DNA of 64,000 bases from positions 1,550,001 through 1,614,000 of the forward strand of contig OY970394.1 in NCBI GenBank assembly GCA_963720475.1, written 5' to 3'. The stretch comes from G963720475 sp963720475. GTDB taxonomy: Bacteria; Actinomycetota; Thermoleophilia; Solirubrobacterales; Thermoleophilaceae. Below the pieces are notes generated by a model, which was given only the letters and a program-made list of their open reading frames with translations, made no database searches and had not been told where the DNA came from. Positions 15,990 to 26,228 of the stretch are shown here, in pieces (the first letter of the stretch is position 1; each line of letters begins with the position of its first letter). Position numbers and translations under genes: made by a program.

Positions 15990-16785
15990 ATGGGCGAGCG
16001 CAGCCGAGTACACCCCCGGAACCTTCAGCTGGGCGGACCTCTCAACGACGGACCAGGACGCGGCCAAGGCGTTCTACGCGGAGGTCTTCGGCTGGCAGGC
16101 GAACGACCTCCCGGTCCCGGGACCCGACGGCGAGGAGAGCGGGACCGTCTACTCGATGCAGCTGCTCGACGGGAAACGGGTGGCCGCGATCTCCCCTCAG
16201 CCGGACATGCAGCGCGAGGCCGGCGTGCCGCCGCTGTGGAACTCCTACGTGACGGTGGAGAGCGCCGACGCGGCCGCCGACAAGGCGACCGAGCTCGGCG
16301 CGAACGTCCACGCACCGCCGTTCGACGTGATGGACGCCGGCCGCATGGCGGTGATCCAGGACCCCCAGGGTGCCTTCTTCATGGTTTGGGAGCCGAAGCA
16401 GAACAACGGCGCCGAGCTCGTCAACGGACCCGGCTTGCTGAGTTGGAACGAGCTCGCCTCGCCCGACGTAGACGGTTCGAAGGCGTTCTACAGCGGGCTC
16501 TTCGGGTGGACGATCGAGCCGTTCGAGGGCAGCGAGCAGCCCTACTGGATCATCCAGAACGGCGACAAGGGCAACGGCGGCGTTCGGGCGCCCCAGGAGG
16601 GCGAGCCGCCGAACTGGCTCGTCTACTTCGGCTGCGACGACGCCGAGGCCACGCTCGCGAAGGTCGAGGAGCTCGGCGGCGCGAGGGTGGCCGGGCCGAT
16701 CGACATCGGCGTCGCCAAGATCGGCATCGCGCAGGATCCGCAGGGGGCCGTCTTCGCGGTGTACGCGGGCGAGTTCCAGCCCTAG
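15990..16785 (+). pseudogene. Two-domain VOC (glyoxalase-like) protein, 5' frameshift
   Basis: The ATG at 15990 follows AAGGAG but its frame leaves the coding frame after about five codons. From 16009 on, another frame reads continuously: YTPGTFSWADLSTTDQDAAK, FYAEVFGWQ, a first VOC domain to about residue 125, then a second starting LLSWNELASPDVDGSKAFYS and ending GAVFAVYAGEFQP. Removing one base near 16005 joins the start to the body as MGERSEYTPG. Relatives are two-domain VOC proteins of unknown substrate. Either an error in the read or a recent disruption. Confidence 0.75.
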
Positions 16786-16803
16786 TCGCCGGCGGCAAAG
16801 GGG

Positions 16804-16809
16804 TAGGTT
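16804..16809 (+). promoter_or_regulatory. Predicted -10 box (TAGGTT) of the SDR gene
   Basis: TAGGTT, then CCGCGCC (seven bases), then the GTG at 16817; leaderless arrangement. Confidence 0.5.
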
Positions 16810-16816
16810 CCGCGCC

Positions 16817-17593
16817 GTGATCGCGCTCGTTACGGGGGCCTCTTCGGGCATCGGCGCGGCGACCGCCCGGCGGTTCGCGCGCGAGCCTGACGCGCAGGTC
16901 GTGCTCGTCGCTCGGCGCGAGGAGCGGCTGCGCGAGCTCGCGGCCGAGCTCGGCGGCGCGACCGTGATCGCGGTCGACCTGACCAACGACGACGCTCCCG
17001 CGCGCATCGCCGCGGAAGTGGAGCGCGAGCACGGGCGGCTCGATCTGCTCGTCAACAACGCCGGCGCCGCCTGGCGCGGGCGCTTCGGCGAGACGGGCTG
17101 GGAGAACGTCCGCCGGCAGATGGACCTGAACTTCGATGCCGTGCTGCGATTGACCGAGGCACTGCTCCCGATCCTGCGGCGGTCGGCACCGAGCGCGATC
17201 GTCAACGTCGGCAGCACTGCGGGCCGCATCTCGCGCGCGAACTCGGGCGGCTACTCGGCGAGCAAATTCGCGCTCGCGGGCTGGTCTGACGCGCTCCACG
17301 GCGAGGAGGCGGCGAACGGGGTCCACGTCGGCCTCGTCCAGCCGGGCTTCGTCGCCACCGAGGGCTTTCCCCAGCGCGAGCTGGTCGAACGCCGGCGGAC
17401 GCGTTGGGCCGTGACCACGCCCGAGAAGGTCGCCGAGGCGATCGTTGACGCGGGCCCCGGCGGCAAGGCAGAGCGGTACGTCCCGCGCGCCTACGGGCTG
17501 CTCGCTGCGGCGCGAATCCTCGCGCCGGCTCTGATCCGCCGAGCGACTGCCAGCGGAGGCGCGCTCACGCCAAAGACGGGGGACAAGCAGTGA
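16817..17593 (+). CDS. Short-chain dehydrogenase/reductase
   Basis: A 258-residue classical SDR: cofactor motif TGASSGIGAA at residues 6-15, LLVNNAGAAW (NNAG) near residue 78, catalytic serine in VNVGSTAGRIS and the YSASKFALAGW (YxxxK) motif near residue 153. The substrate is unknown. The GTG start is preceded by a leaderless-type promoter. Its stop overlaps the GTG of the thiolase-like gene (GTGA), so the pair is coupled and may act together in lipid or sterol-like substrate metabolism; that pathway is inference. Confidence 0.9.
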   Translation: MIALVTGASSGIGAATARRFAREPDAQVVLVARREERLRELAAELGGATVIAVDLTNDDAPARIAAEVEREHGRLDLLVNNAGAAWRGRFGETGWENVRRQMDLNFDAVLRLTEALLPILRRSAPSAIVNVGSTAGRISRANSGGYSASKFALAGWSDALHGEEAANGVHVGLVQPGFVATEGFPQRELVERRRTRWAVTTPEKVAEAIVDAGPGGKAERYVPRAYGLLAAARILAPALIRRATASGGALTPKTGDKQ

Positions 17594-19092
17594 CGCTCGA
17601 CCCTCATACACCGGTCGTGGTCGGCGTCGGCCAGTCCGTCGCGCGGGAGGAGAGCGACGAGCTGAGCCCGCTCGGGCTGATGCGCGAGGCGTCGGCCGCC
17701 GCCCTCGAGGACACGGCCTCCGGCGGGATCGCGAAGCACGTCCAGTCGGTGGCGGTGGTCGAGTGCTTCTCGTGGCCGGTGCCCGACCCGGCGCGGGCGC
17801 TCGCTGCCGAGCTCGGGATCGAGCCGTCTGAGACCGTGCGAACGACGATCGGCGGCAACAGCCCGCTCGCCCTGCTCGCCGATCTGTGCGAGCGGATCGC
17901 GGCCGGCGAGCTCGGCTGCGCGCTGCTGGCCGGGGGCGAGGCGATGACGCCGTTCATGCACGCGGCCCGCGGCGGTGATGAGCCGGACTGGCCGAGGCAG
18001 GACGAGAGGACCGAGCCTGACCGGATCGTCGGCACCGACCGCCCCGGCAACCACGCCGCGGAGATGGCGGCCGCCCTGATCGCCCCGCTGTCGTACTACC
18101 CGCTGTTCGAGAACGCGATCCGCGCGAGCGCCGGCCGCAGCGTGGAGGAGCAGACCGACCGCATCGGCCGCCTTTGGGCACGCCTCGCGGCCGTCGCGGC
18201 CGACAACCCGTACGCCTGGACCCGCGGCGCGCCCTCGGCGGAGGAGATCGCCACGCCGTCCGACGACAACCGCATGGCGGCCTTCCCCTACACGAAGCTC
18301 CTGACCGCCAACATCCAGGTGAACCAGGGGGCGGCCGCGGTCGTGTGCTCGGCTGAAGTCGCCGAGGCTGCCGGCATCCCGCGCGAGCGCTGGGTGTTCG
18401 TCCGCTCGAGCGCGGGCGCGCACGACCACTGGTTCGCGGGCGAGCGCGACCGGCTCGACCGCTCGCCGGCGATCGCGGCCTCCGGCCGGGCGGCGCTCGA
18501 GGGGGCCGGCCTCGGCGTCGACGACCTCGCCCACCTCGACCTCTACTCGTGTTTTCCGTCGGCGGTCGAGATCGCCGGCGCCGAGCTCGGGCTCGACTTC
18601 GAAAGCGACTCGCGTCCGCCGACCGTGACCGGCGGCCTCACGTTCGCCGGCGGCCCGGTCAACAACTACTGCAGCCACTCACTCGCGGCGATGACCGAGC
18701 GCCTGCGCGAGACCGGCGGCTCGGGGCTGCTCACGGGCCTCGGCTGGTACGTCACGAAACACACCCACACGGTGCTCTCCGCCGACCCGCCGGGCGCTCC
18801 GTTCGTCCACCACGACGTGCAGGCTGAAGTGGATGCGCTGCCGAAGCGCGAGTTCGCCGGCGCGGTGCGCGGACGCGCGGAGATCGAGAGCTACACCTCG
18901 CTCTACCAGCGCGACGGCACGCCCTCCGTCGGCATCGTCACCGCTCTGCTCGACGACGGCAGCCGTGCCTTCGCCAAGTCGAGCGATCAGTCGACGCTCG
19001 AGGCGCTCTTGGGCGAGGACCCGTTGGGGGAGACGGTCGAGCTCGACCCCGAGCCCGGCTTCGCGCTCGTTCCGTCGGCGACGGTCTCGTAG
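17590..19092 (+). CDS. Thiolase-like protein (TLP1/SCP-x-type)
   Basis: A 500-residue thiolase-superfamily protein. The N-terminal half has PVVVGVGQSVAREESDEL and GGNSPLALLADLCERIAAGE; the C-terminal half has LDLYSCFPSAVEIAGAELGL and LTFAGGPVNNYCSHSLAAM, followed by an extra beta-rich domain (about 410-490) like the additional domain of mycobacterial thiolase-like protein type 1. Standard thiolase catalytic motifs (GHPxG) are not intact, so classical thiolysis is doubtful. Coupled to the upstream SDR. Its last 106 bases overlap the end of the convergent monooxygenase gene. Confidence 0.8.
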   Translation: MTLDPHTPVVVGVGQSVAREESDELSPLGLMREASAAALEDTASGGIAKHVQSVAVVECFSWPVPDPARALAAELGIEPSETVRTTIGGNSPLALLADLCERIAAGELGCALLAGGEAMTPFMHAARGGDEPDWPRQDERTEPDRIVGTDRPGNHAAEMAAALIAPLSYYPLFENAIRASAGRSVEEQTDRIGRLWARLAAVAADNPYAWTRGAPSAEEIATPSDDNRMAAFPYTKLLTANIQVNQGAAAVVCSAEVAEAAGIPRERWVFVRSSAGAHDHWFAGERDRLDRSPAIAASGRAALEGAGLGVDDLAHLDLYSCFPSAVEIAGAELGLDFESDSRPPTVTGGLTFAGGPVNNYCSHSLAAMTERLRETGGSGLLTGLGWYVTKHTHTVLSADPPGAPFVHHDVQAEVDALPKREFAGAVRGRAEIESYTSLYQRDGTPSVGIVTALLDDGSRAFAKSSDQSTLEALLGEDPLGETVELDPEPGFALVPSATVS

Positions 19093-20567
19093 CGGTAGTC
19101 GTCGAGATCGAAGGTCTTGCTGCGCCACCAGCTCTCGATCGCGGTGGCGGGCCGCAGGAACGGCGCATCGCCGTGCTTGTCGAAGTAGTAGCTGTTCGAC
19201 ATCCCGCAGCGGTTGTTGAAGAAGACGGTGCTCTGCTGGCGCCGCAACGTGTCGGCGAAGAAGCGATCGTGCGGCTCGCGGCGTACCTCGGCGAGCGTCG
19301 CGCCACGGCGACGTGACTCGGTGATCACGCGCACGATGTGGTGCGCCTGGTACTCGATCATGAACATCCACGAGCTTCCGGTGAGCGCGTAGGGGGCGAA
19401 GACCGAGTAGGCGTTCGGGAAGCCGGGGACGGTCGTGCCCTCGTAGGTCTGGAAGCGGTTCTCCTGCCAGAAGTCACCGAGCGAGACGCCGCCGCGGCCG
19501 ACGATCGGGATCGGCGGGACGTTGTCGGGATCGGTCACGAGGTAGCCCGTCGCGAGGATCAGCGTGTCCACCTCGCGTTCCTCGCCGTCGGCGGTGCGGA
19601 TCCCGTTTGGGGTGACGCGCTCGATCGGCTCAGTCACGAGCTCGGTGTCGTCGCGCAGGAAGGTCCGGTGGTAGTGGTTCGACATGCTCGGCCGCTTGCA
19701 GCCGAAGCCGTACTTCGGCGTCAGCTTCTCGCGCAGGACCGGATCGGGTATCTGTCGGCGCAGGAACTCGCGGCCGAAGCGCTCGATCGTGCGCGTGATG
19801 AACGGCAGCTGCTTGTTGTGCGCAACGCCGACCGTCATCCCTACTTCGACCGCGGCCGAGGCGATCAGCCGGACGAGGTTCTGCAATCCGGGCACGTGGC
19901 GGTAGAGCCAGCGGACGAGGCTGGGGATCTCGAGGTTCAGCTTCGGGAAGACCCAGATCGGCGTGCGCTGGAAGACGTACAGCTGCTCCGTCCAGCTCGC
20001 GGCGCGCGGGACGAGCTGGACGGCCGTCGCGCCGGTGCCGATGATCGCCGCGCGGCGGCCGTGGAGGTCGTGGTCGTGGTCCCACTCGGCGGTATGCATC
20101 GTCTTGCCCTCGAAATCGCCGAGGCCGGGGATGTCGGGAGCCTTCGGCTGGGTGAGGACGCCGAGCGCCGACACCAGGTGGCGCGCGGTGAGGGTCTCGC
20201 CACCCTCAATGTGGACGCGCCAGAGGTGCTCGCCCTCGTCGAAGACCGCCTGCTCCACCCTGGTCGAGAGCCGCAGGCGGGGGCGCAGGCCGTACTTGTC
20301 GACGCAGTGGTCGGCGTAGGCCTTCACCTCGGCGCCGGGGGCGAACACGCGCGACCAGTCCGGGTTCATCTCGAACGAGAACTGGTACGTCAGCGAAGGG
20401 ATGTCGACCGCGAGGCCCGGGTAGGTATTCGCGCGCCACGTGCCGCCGACGTCGTCGGCCTGCTCGAGGATCACGAAGTCGCCGATCCCCGCCTCGTCGA
20501 GCTTGATCGCGGTGCCGATCCCGGAGAACCCTGCACCGACGACGATCACCTCGTGGTCGGGTGCCAC
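18987..20567 (-). CDS. Flavin-dependent monooxygenase, Baeyer-Villiger type
   Basis: A 526-residue FAD/NADPH monooxygenase: FAD motif VVGAGFSGIGTAIKL at residues 9-23, the Baeyer-Villiger fingerprint FEGKTMHTAEWDHD (FxGxxxHxxxW) near residue 155, and a second Rossmann motif IIGTGATAVQL near residue 177. Such enzymes oxidise ketones to esters or hydroxylate nucleophiles. The family part ends near DLDDYRYETV; the last 30 residues are serine-rich and read antisense through the thiolase-like gene. The GTG start sits seven bases behind a TACCCT box. Confidence 0.9.
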   Translation of the reverse strand: MAPDHEVIVVGAGFSGIGTAIKLDEAGIGDFVILEQADDVGGTWRANTYPGLAVDIPSLTYQFSFEMNPDWSRVFAPGAEVKAYADHCVDKYGLRPRLRLSTRVEQAVFDEGEHLWRVHIEGGETLTARHLVSALGVLTQPKAPDIPGLGDFEGKTMHTAEWDHDHDLHGRRAAIIGTGATAVQLVPRAASWTEQLYVFQRTPIWVFPKLNLEIPSLVRWLYRHVPGLQNLVRLIASAAVEVGMTVGVAHNKQLPFITRTIERFGREFLRRQIPDPVLREKLTPKYGFGCKRPSMSNHYHRTFLRDDTELVTEPIERVTPNGIRTADGEEREVDTLILATGYLVTDPDNVPPIPIVGRGGVSLGDFWQENRFQTYEGTTVPGFPNAYSVFAPYALTGSSWMFMIEYQAHHIVRVITESRRRGATLAEVRREPHDRFFADTLRRQQSTVFFNNRCGMSNSYYFDKHGDAPFLRPATAIESWWRSKTFDLDDYRYETVADGTSAKPGSGSSSTVSPNGSSPKSASSVD

Positions 20568-20574
20568 GCGTGGG

Positions 20575-20580
20575 AGGGTA
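20575..20580 (-). promoter_or_regulatory. Predicted -10 box (TACCCT) of the monooxygenase gene
   Basis: Minus-strand TACCCT seven bases before the GTG at 20567; leaderless arrangement. It lies within the 20-base gap to the divergent hydrolase gene. Confidence 0.5.
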
Positions 20581-20587
20581 CTCCCCG

Positions 20588-21730
20588 ATGGAGAACGTCA
20601 AGCGGCGCAGATGGCCGCGGCGACTCGCGTTCGTCGCGCTCGGCGTGCTCGTCCTGGCGTTGCTCGCAACGGTCGCCGGGGGTTGGTACTTCTCGAGCCT
20701 GCTGATCGACCCCGAGCACGCGCCGGGCCCGTTCGACGAGAAGGTGAACCGGGTCGGGGCGGGGACAGTGACGCTCGAGTCGAGCGCGGACGCCCGGCGG
20801 CCGGGGGTCTACGGCCTCGATGGCCGCGAGGGCCACGCGATCGTCGAGAACGTGGTTGCGAAGGAGAAGGGCGAGGTCACGCGGCGCTGGCGGAACCGGA
20901 CCGGCAAGCTCGGCGCAGGCGCGGGCGCGCTGATCGACAACACGGTGTTCGACGGCGATCCGAAATCGGCGCTCGGCATTCCCTACGAGGAGATCCGCTT
21001 CCGCTCGCGCGTGGGTCCGATGCCCGCTTGGCGGATCGAGGGCGTGCGCGACACGTGGGCGGTCTTCGTCCACGGCTACCAGTCGAACCGCAAGGCGGGA
21101 TTGCGCTATCTGCCGGTGTTTCGCAGGGCCGGACTGCCGACGCTCGTGATCAGCTATCGCAACGACGCCGGCGCGCCCCCGAGCCGCGACGGCAAGATCC
21201 ACCTCGGCGCGACCGAGTGGGAGGACCTCGAGTCGGCCGTCGAGTACGCGCGTGAGAACGGCGCGCGGCGCGTCGTGCTGATGGGCGTCTCGATGGGAGG
21301 CGCGATCGTGTCGCAGTTCATGCGCGAGTCGAAGCTCGCGCGCTACGTGGACGGGCTCGTGCTCGATGCGCCTGCCCTCAGCTGGAAGCCGGTCCTCGAG
21401 CTCCAGGCCGACGAGCGCGGCGTCCCCTGGCCGATCCTCGATACCGCCGAGTGGCTGACCGAGCAGCGGATCGACATCGGCTGGGACGAGCTCGACCAGC
21501 TGAAGCACCTGGGCGAGTACGCGAAGCCGATCCTGCTCTTCCACGGCACCGACGACACGACCGTGCCGATCTCGACCAGCGACGAGCTCGCGCGCGAGCT
21601 ACCGCGGCTGGTCTCCTATACGCGCGTGCGCGGGGCGAGCCACGTCGGCGCGTGGAACATCGGCCCGCGTGCGTACGACCGCAAGCTCGCGGCTTTCGTC
21701 GAGCGGGTCGCCCCGCAGAGGCAGCGCTAG
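20588..21730 (+). CDS. Membrane-anchored alpha/beta hydrolase
   Basis: A 380-residue protein with an N-terminal membrane anchor (LAFVALGVLVLALLATVAGG, residues 13-32) and an extracytoplasmic alpha/beta-hydrolase domain: oxyanion HGYQSNRK, nucleophile elbow VLMGVSMGGAIVSQF (GVSMG), acid in FHGTDDTTVP and catalytic histidine in RGASHVGAWN. The region before the domain (35-150) is unassigned. Substrate unknown. The ATG at 20588 is the start nearest the anchor; it diverges from the monooxygenase with 20 bases between start codons. Confidence 0.85.
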   Translation: MENVKRRRWPRRLAFVALGVLVLALLATVAGGWYFSSLLIDPEHAPGPFDEKVNRVGAGTVTLESSADARRPGVYGLDGREGHAIVENVVAKEKGEVTRRWRNRTGKLGAGAGALIDNTVFDGDPKSALGIPYEEIRFRSRVGPMPAWRIEGVRDTWAVFVHGYQSNRKAGLRYLPVFRRAGLPTLVISYRNDAGAPPSRDGKIHLGATEWEDLESAVEYARENGARRVVLMGVSMGGAIVSQFMRESKLARYVDGLVLDAPALSWKPVLELQADERGVPWPILDTAEWLTEQRIDIGWDELDQLKHLGEYAKPILLFHGTDDTTVPISTSDELARELPRLVSYTRVRGASHVGAWNIGPRAYDRKLAAFVERVAPQRQR

Positions 21731-21846
21731 CGGCGGCGCAGCCGCCGGCGCGCCGCGCGGCCCCAGGCGATCGCCAGTTCGACGAGCGTCGAGTAGAGGT
21801 GCCCGAGCGGCCCGGTGTAGATCCACGCGGCGGCGCGCTCGATCAC
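21727..21846 (-). CDS. 39-residue conserved-looking small protein
   Basis: A small gene read leftward from GTG 21844-21846 to TAG at 21727-21729, whose stop overlaps the stop of the convergent hydrolase gene. The product is VIERAAAWIYTGPLGHLYST, then an amphipathic/hydrophobic segment and an arginine-rich tail. The WxxTGPLGHL pattern resembles small membrane-associated proteins I recall from other actinobacteria, but I cannot verify that here. No ribosome site is evident. Function unknown. Confidence 0.5.
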   Translation of the reverse strand: MIERAAAWIYTGPLGHLYSTLVELAIAWGRAARRRLRRR

Positions 21847-21902
21847 GCAGCGAGGGTACCCACGCCGGGCGGCGGCTGGCGCCTCGCTATCGTGGCCGGC
21901 CG

Positions 21903-23327
21903 ATGGCCCCTGCCCTGACGGCGAACAAGACGGAGCTCCCGAACTCGCGCGCGCGGATCGAGGTCGAGGTCGAGCCCGGCGAGGTCGAACACGCGATCGA
22001 GCACGCCGCGGGCCATCTCGGTCAGGAGATGACCGCGCCCGGGTTCCGCAAGGGCAAGGTGCCGGCCCAGGTCGTCATCCAGCGTGCCGGACGCCGCGCC
22101 GTCATGGAGGAGGCGATCCGCAGCGCGCTGCCCGCCTGGTACGAGGACGCGGTCGCGAAGGCGGGCATCGCGCCCGTCGGGGAGCCGAGCCTCGACCTCG
22201 AGGACATGCCCGAGAAGGGCGGGCCGCTGTCGTTCACGATCGAGGTCGGTGTCCGCCCGATGGCACAGCTCGGCGATCTGACCGAGCTCGAGGCGGGCAA
22301 GCGTGAGCCGGAGGTCGAGCCGGGCGAGGTGGACGAGCAGCTCGAGCGCGTGCGCGAGGCGATGGCCTCGCTGGAGACGGTGGACCGTGCCGCCGAGAAC
22401 AGCGACTTCCTCGTGCTCGACTTCACCGGGACGGTGGACGGCGAGCCGTTCGAGGGCGGCGAGGCGCGCGGCTTCCTGCTCGAGCTCGGCTCGGGCCGTC
22501 TGCTCGAGGGGTTCGAACAGCAGCTCGTCGGCGCGAAGGCCGGCGAGGACCGCACGGTCGAGGTGGCGTTCCCGGCCGACCACGCCGCGGAGGGCGGCGA
22601 GGCGAGCGCGCTCGCGGGCAAGGATGCCGTCTTCGAGGTCAGCGTCAAGGAGGTCAAGGAGAAGCAGTTGCCCGAGCTCGACGATGACCTTGCCGCCGAC
22701 GCCGGCGGCTTCGATTCGCTCGACGAGCTGCGCGCCGACATCGAGACGAAGGTGCGCGAGGCGAAGGAGGTCGCGATCGAGCGCGAGTTCCGCGAGGCGG
22801 CCGTTGACGCGGCTGCCGGGAAGGCGACGATGAAGCTTCCCGACGAGCTCATCGACGCGAAGGCGCAGGAGATGTGGAATTCGACGATGCGCGCGCTCGC
22901 TCAGCGCGGTGTCAGCCCGGCCCAGTACACGCAGATCGCCGGCAAGTCGGAGCAAGAGCTGATCGCCGAGGCCCGACCGGACGCCGAGCGCGCGCTGCGT
23001 CGCGAGGCGACGCTCGCCGCGGTGGTTGAACAGGAGGGCCTGACCGCCTCCGACGAAGAGGTGATCGAGGCTCTGCGTGAGGCGGCGGTGGCTCAGGGTG
23101 CCGGCGAAATACCGGACGAGCAGCTCTGGGCCTCGCTCGAGAGAGCGAAGGCCGAGGGCCGCGACGGCAGTCTGCGCGAGGACATCGCCCTGCGCAAGGC
23201 CGTCGAGTTCATCGCCGAGAAGGCGGCGCCGATCTCGGCCGAGCACGCCGAGGCGCGCGACAAGATGTGGACGCCCGAGAAGGAGGCCGGAGAGAAGGCC
23301 TCGAAGCTCTGGACCCCCGGAAGCTGA
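21903..23327 (+). CDS. tig: Trigger factor, ribosome-associated chaperone
   Basis: A 474-residue trigger factor. The N-terminal ribosome-binding domain holds the signature PGFRKGKVPAQVV (residues about 43-55). A PPIase/FKBP-like domain (about 155-245) contains DFTGTVDGEPFEGGEA and LLEGFEQQLVGAKAGE. A helical C-terminal chaperone domain follows. It binds L23 at the exit tunnel and folds nascent chains. The ATG at 21903 is preceded by TATCGT nine bases upstream. It starts the tig-clpP-clpX quality-control group, as in other actinobacteria. Confidence 0.95.
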   Translation: MAPALTANKTELPNSRARIEVEVEPGEVEHAIEHAAGHLGQEMTAPGFRKGKVPAQVVIQRAGRRAVMEEAIRSALPAWYEDAVAKAGIAPVGEPSLDLEDMPEKGGPLSFTIEVGVRPMAQLGDLTELEAGKREPEVEPGEVDEQLERVREAMASLETVDRAAENSDFLVLDFTGTVDGEPFEGGEARGFLLELGSGRLLEGFEQQLVGAKAGEDRTVEVAFPADHAAEGGEASALAGKDAVFEVSVKEVKEKQLPELDDDLAADAGGFDSLDELRADIETKVREAKEVAIEREFREAAVDAAAGKATMKLPDELIDAKAQEMWNSTMRALAQRGVSPAQYTQIAGKSEQELIAEARPDAERALRREATLAAVVEQEGLTASDEEVIEALREAAVAQGAGEIPDEQLWASLERAKAEGRDGSLREDIALRKAVEFIAEKAAPISAEHAEARDKMWTPEKEAGEKASKLWTPGS

Positions 23328-23394
23328 CGCAGGCCCGTGCGGCGCCGTCTATAGACTGCGGCGCCCGCCGAACCGAGCACGAAAGGACGCAGCG

Positions 23395-23979
<585 letters not shown>

Positions 23980-24167
23980 CTGTTCGATCTCCGGGGTTGC
24001 CTCAAGCTGAAGGCCCTCAAGCCGAAGAAGGAGAACTAGCCGTTTCGGGCGCTTCGGAAGGGGAACGCCCTTCACGAGCGAACAAACCCGGAGACCGGAC
24101 CACGGCGTGAAACAGGCACGCCCGGGACGGGCTCTCGGTACTGTTCGACGCAAGAGGGAGACAAGGG

Positions 24168-25448
<1,281 letters not shown>

Positions 25449-25467
25449 CCCCCGCGCCCGCGTCGGT

Positions 25468-25473
25468 TAGGGT
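25468..25473 (+). promoter_or_regulatory. Predicted -10 box (TAGGGT) of the MBL-fold gene
   Basis: TAGGGT, six bases (CGCTCC), then GTG at 25480; leaderless arrangement. Confidence 0.5.
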
Positions 25474-25479
25474 CGCTCC

Positions 25480-26154
25480 GTGATCAAGCAGCTCGCCGAC
25501 GGCCTGTGGCAGCTATCCGGCTTCCCGAAGCACGGGATCAACGAGTACCTCGTCGGCGACGTGCTCGTGGACGCCGGCGCAAAGCTCGACCGCAAGCGGA
25601 TCCTCAAGGACCTGAAGGGCAAAGAGGTCAACGCGCATGCGCTCACGCACGCGCACGCCGATCACCAGGGAGCGTCGAAGGCGGTCTGCGAGACGCTCGG
25701 CGTCCCGTTCTGGGTCGGCGTCGAACGACGCCGACGCCGCCGAGGACCCGCGGCTGATCAAGGAGCGCCAGCCCAAGGCGTTGATCAACACCATCTTCTA
25801 CAAGGCGATGGCGGGCCCCGGCCACCCCGTCGATCGCAAGCTCGTCGAGGGCGACGAGGTCGGCGGGTTCAAGGTCGCTCGACGTCCCCGGCCACTCCGC
25901 GGGCCACGTCGCGTTCTGGCGCGAGTCGGACCGCGCGCTGGTCCTCGGCGACGTGCTCAACAGCATGAACGTCTTTACTGCCGTCCGCGGCTCTGCGCGA
26001 ACCGCCGACGTTCTTCACGCCCGACCCGGCACGCAATCGCGAATCCGCCCGCCGTCTCGGCCAGCTCGAGCCGGCGCTCGTCTGCTTCGGGCACGGCCCG
26101 CCGGTGCGCGACGGGAAGAAGTTCGCCGAATTCTGCGCCGGACTGCCCACGTAG
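25480..26154 (+). pseudogene. Metallo-beta-lactamase-fold hydrolase with three frameshifts
   Basis: The start (IKQLADGLWQLSGFPKHGIN) and the metal motif THAHADHQGA read in one frame to about 25715. The coding frame then moves by one base near 25719 (continuing SNDADAAEDPRLIKERQPKA), again near 25878 (LDVPGHSAGHVAFWRE, LGDVLNSMNVF) and again near 25992 (LREPPTFFTPDPARNRES, FGHGPPVRDGKKFAEF) to TAG 26152-26154. Each shift looks like one extra base, and the three together restore the frame. All metal ligands survive. Sequencing errors or very recent decay are equally possible. Confidence 0.75.
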
Positions 26155-26228
26155 GCAATCGCCTCACCCCTTCGCAGGAAGCGCGAGTGTGGGTTACGGT
26201 GAAGGTGTCAACGACGGGAGGGGTAGGC

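Noticed and set aside
14727..16067. Long minus-strand open frame opposite the secreted beta-propeller gene
   Set aside because: It is rich in Arg/Val/Asp as expected for the antisense of a GC-rich gene; the plus-strand protein has a signal peptide and propeller repeats.
23980..24039. In-frame extension of ClpP past its TAG, reading 19 lysine-rich codons to the next stop
   Set aside because: ClpP is already full length at its normal end, and nothing suggests stop-codon readthrough.
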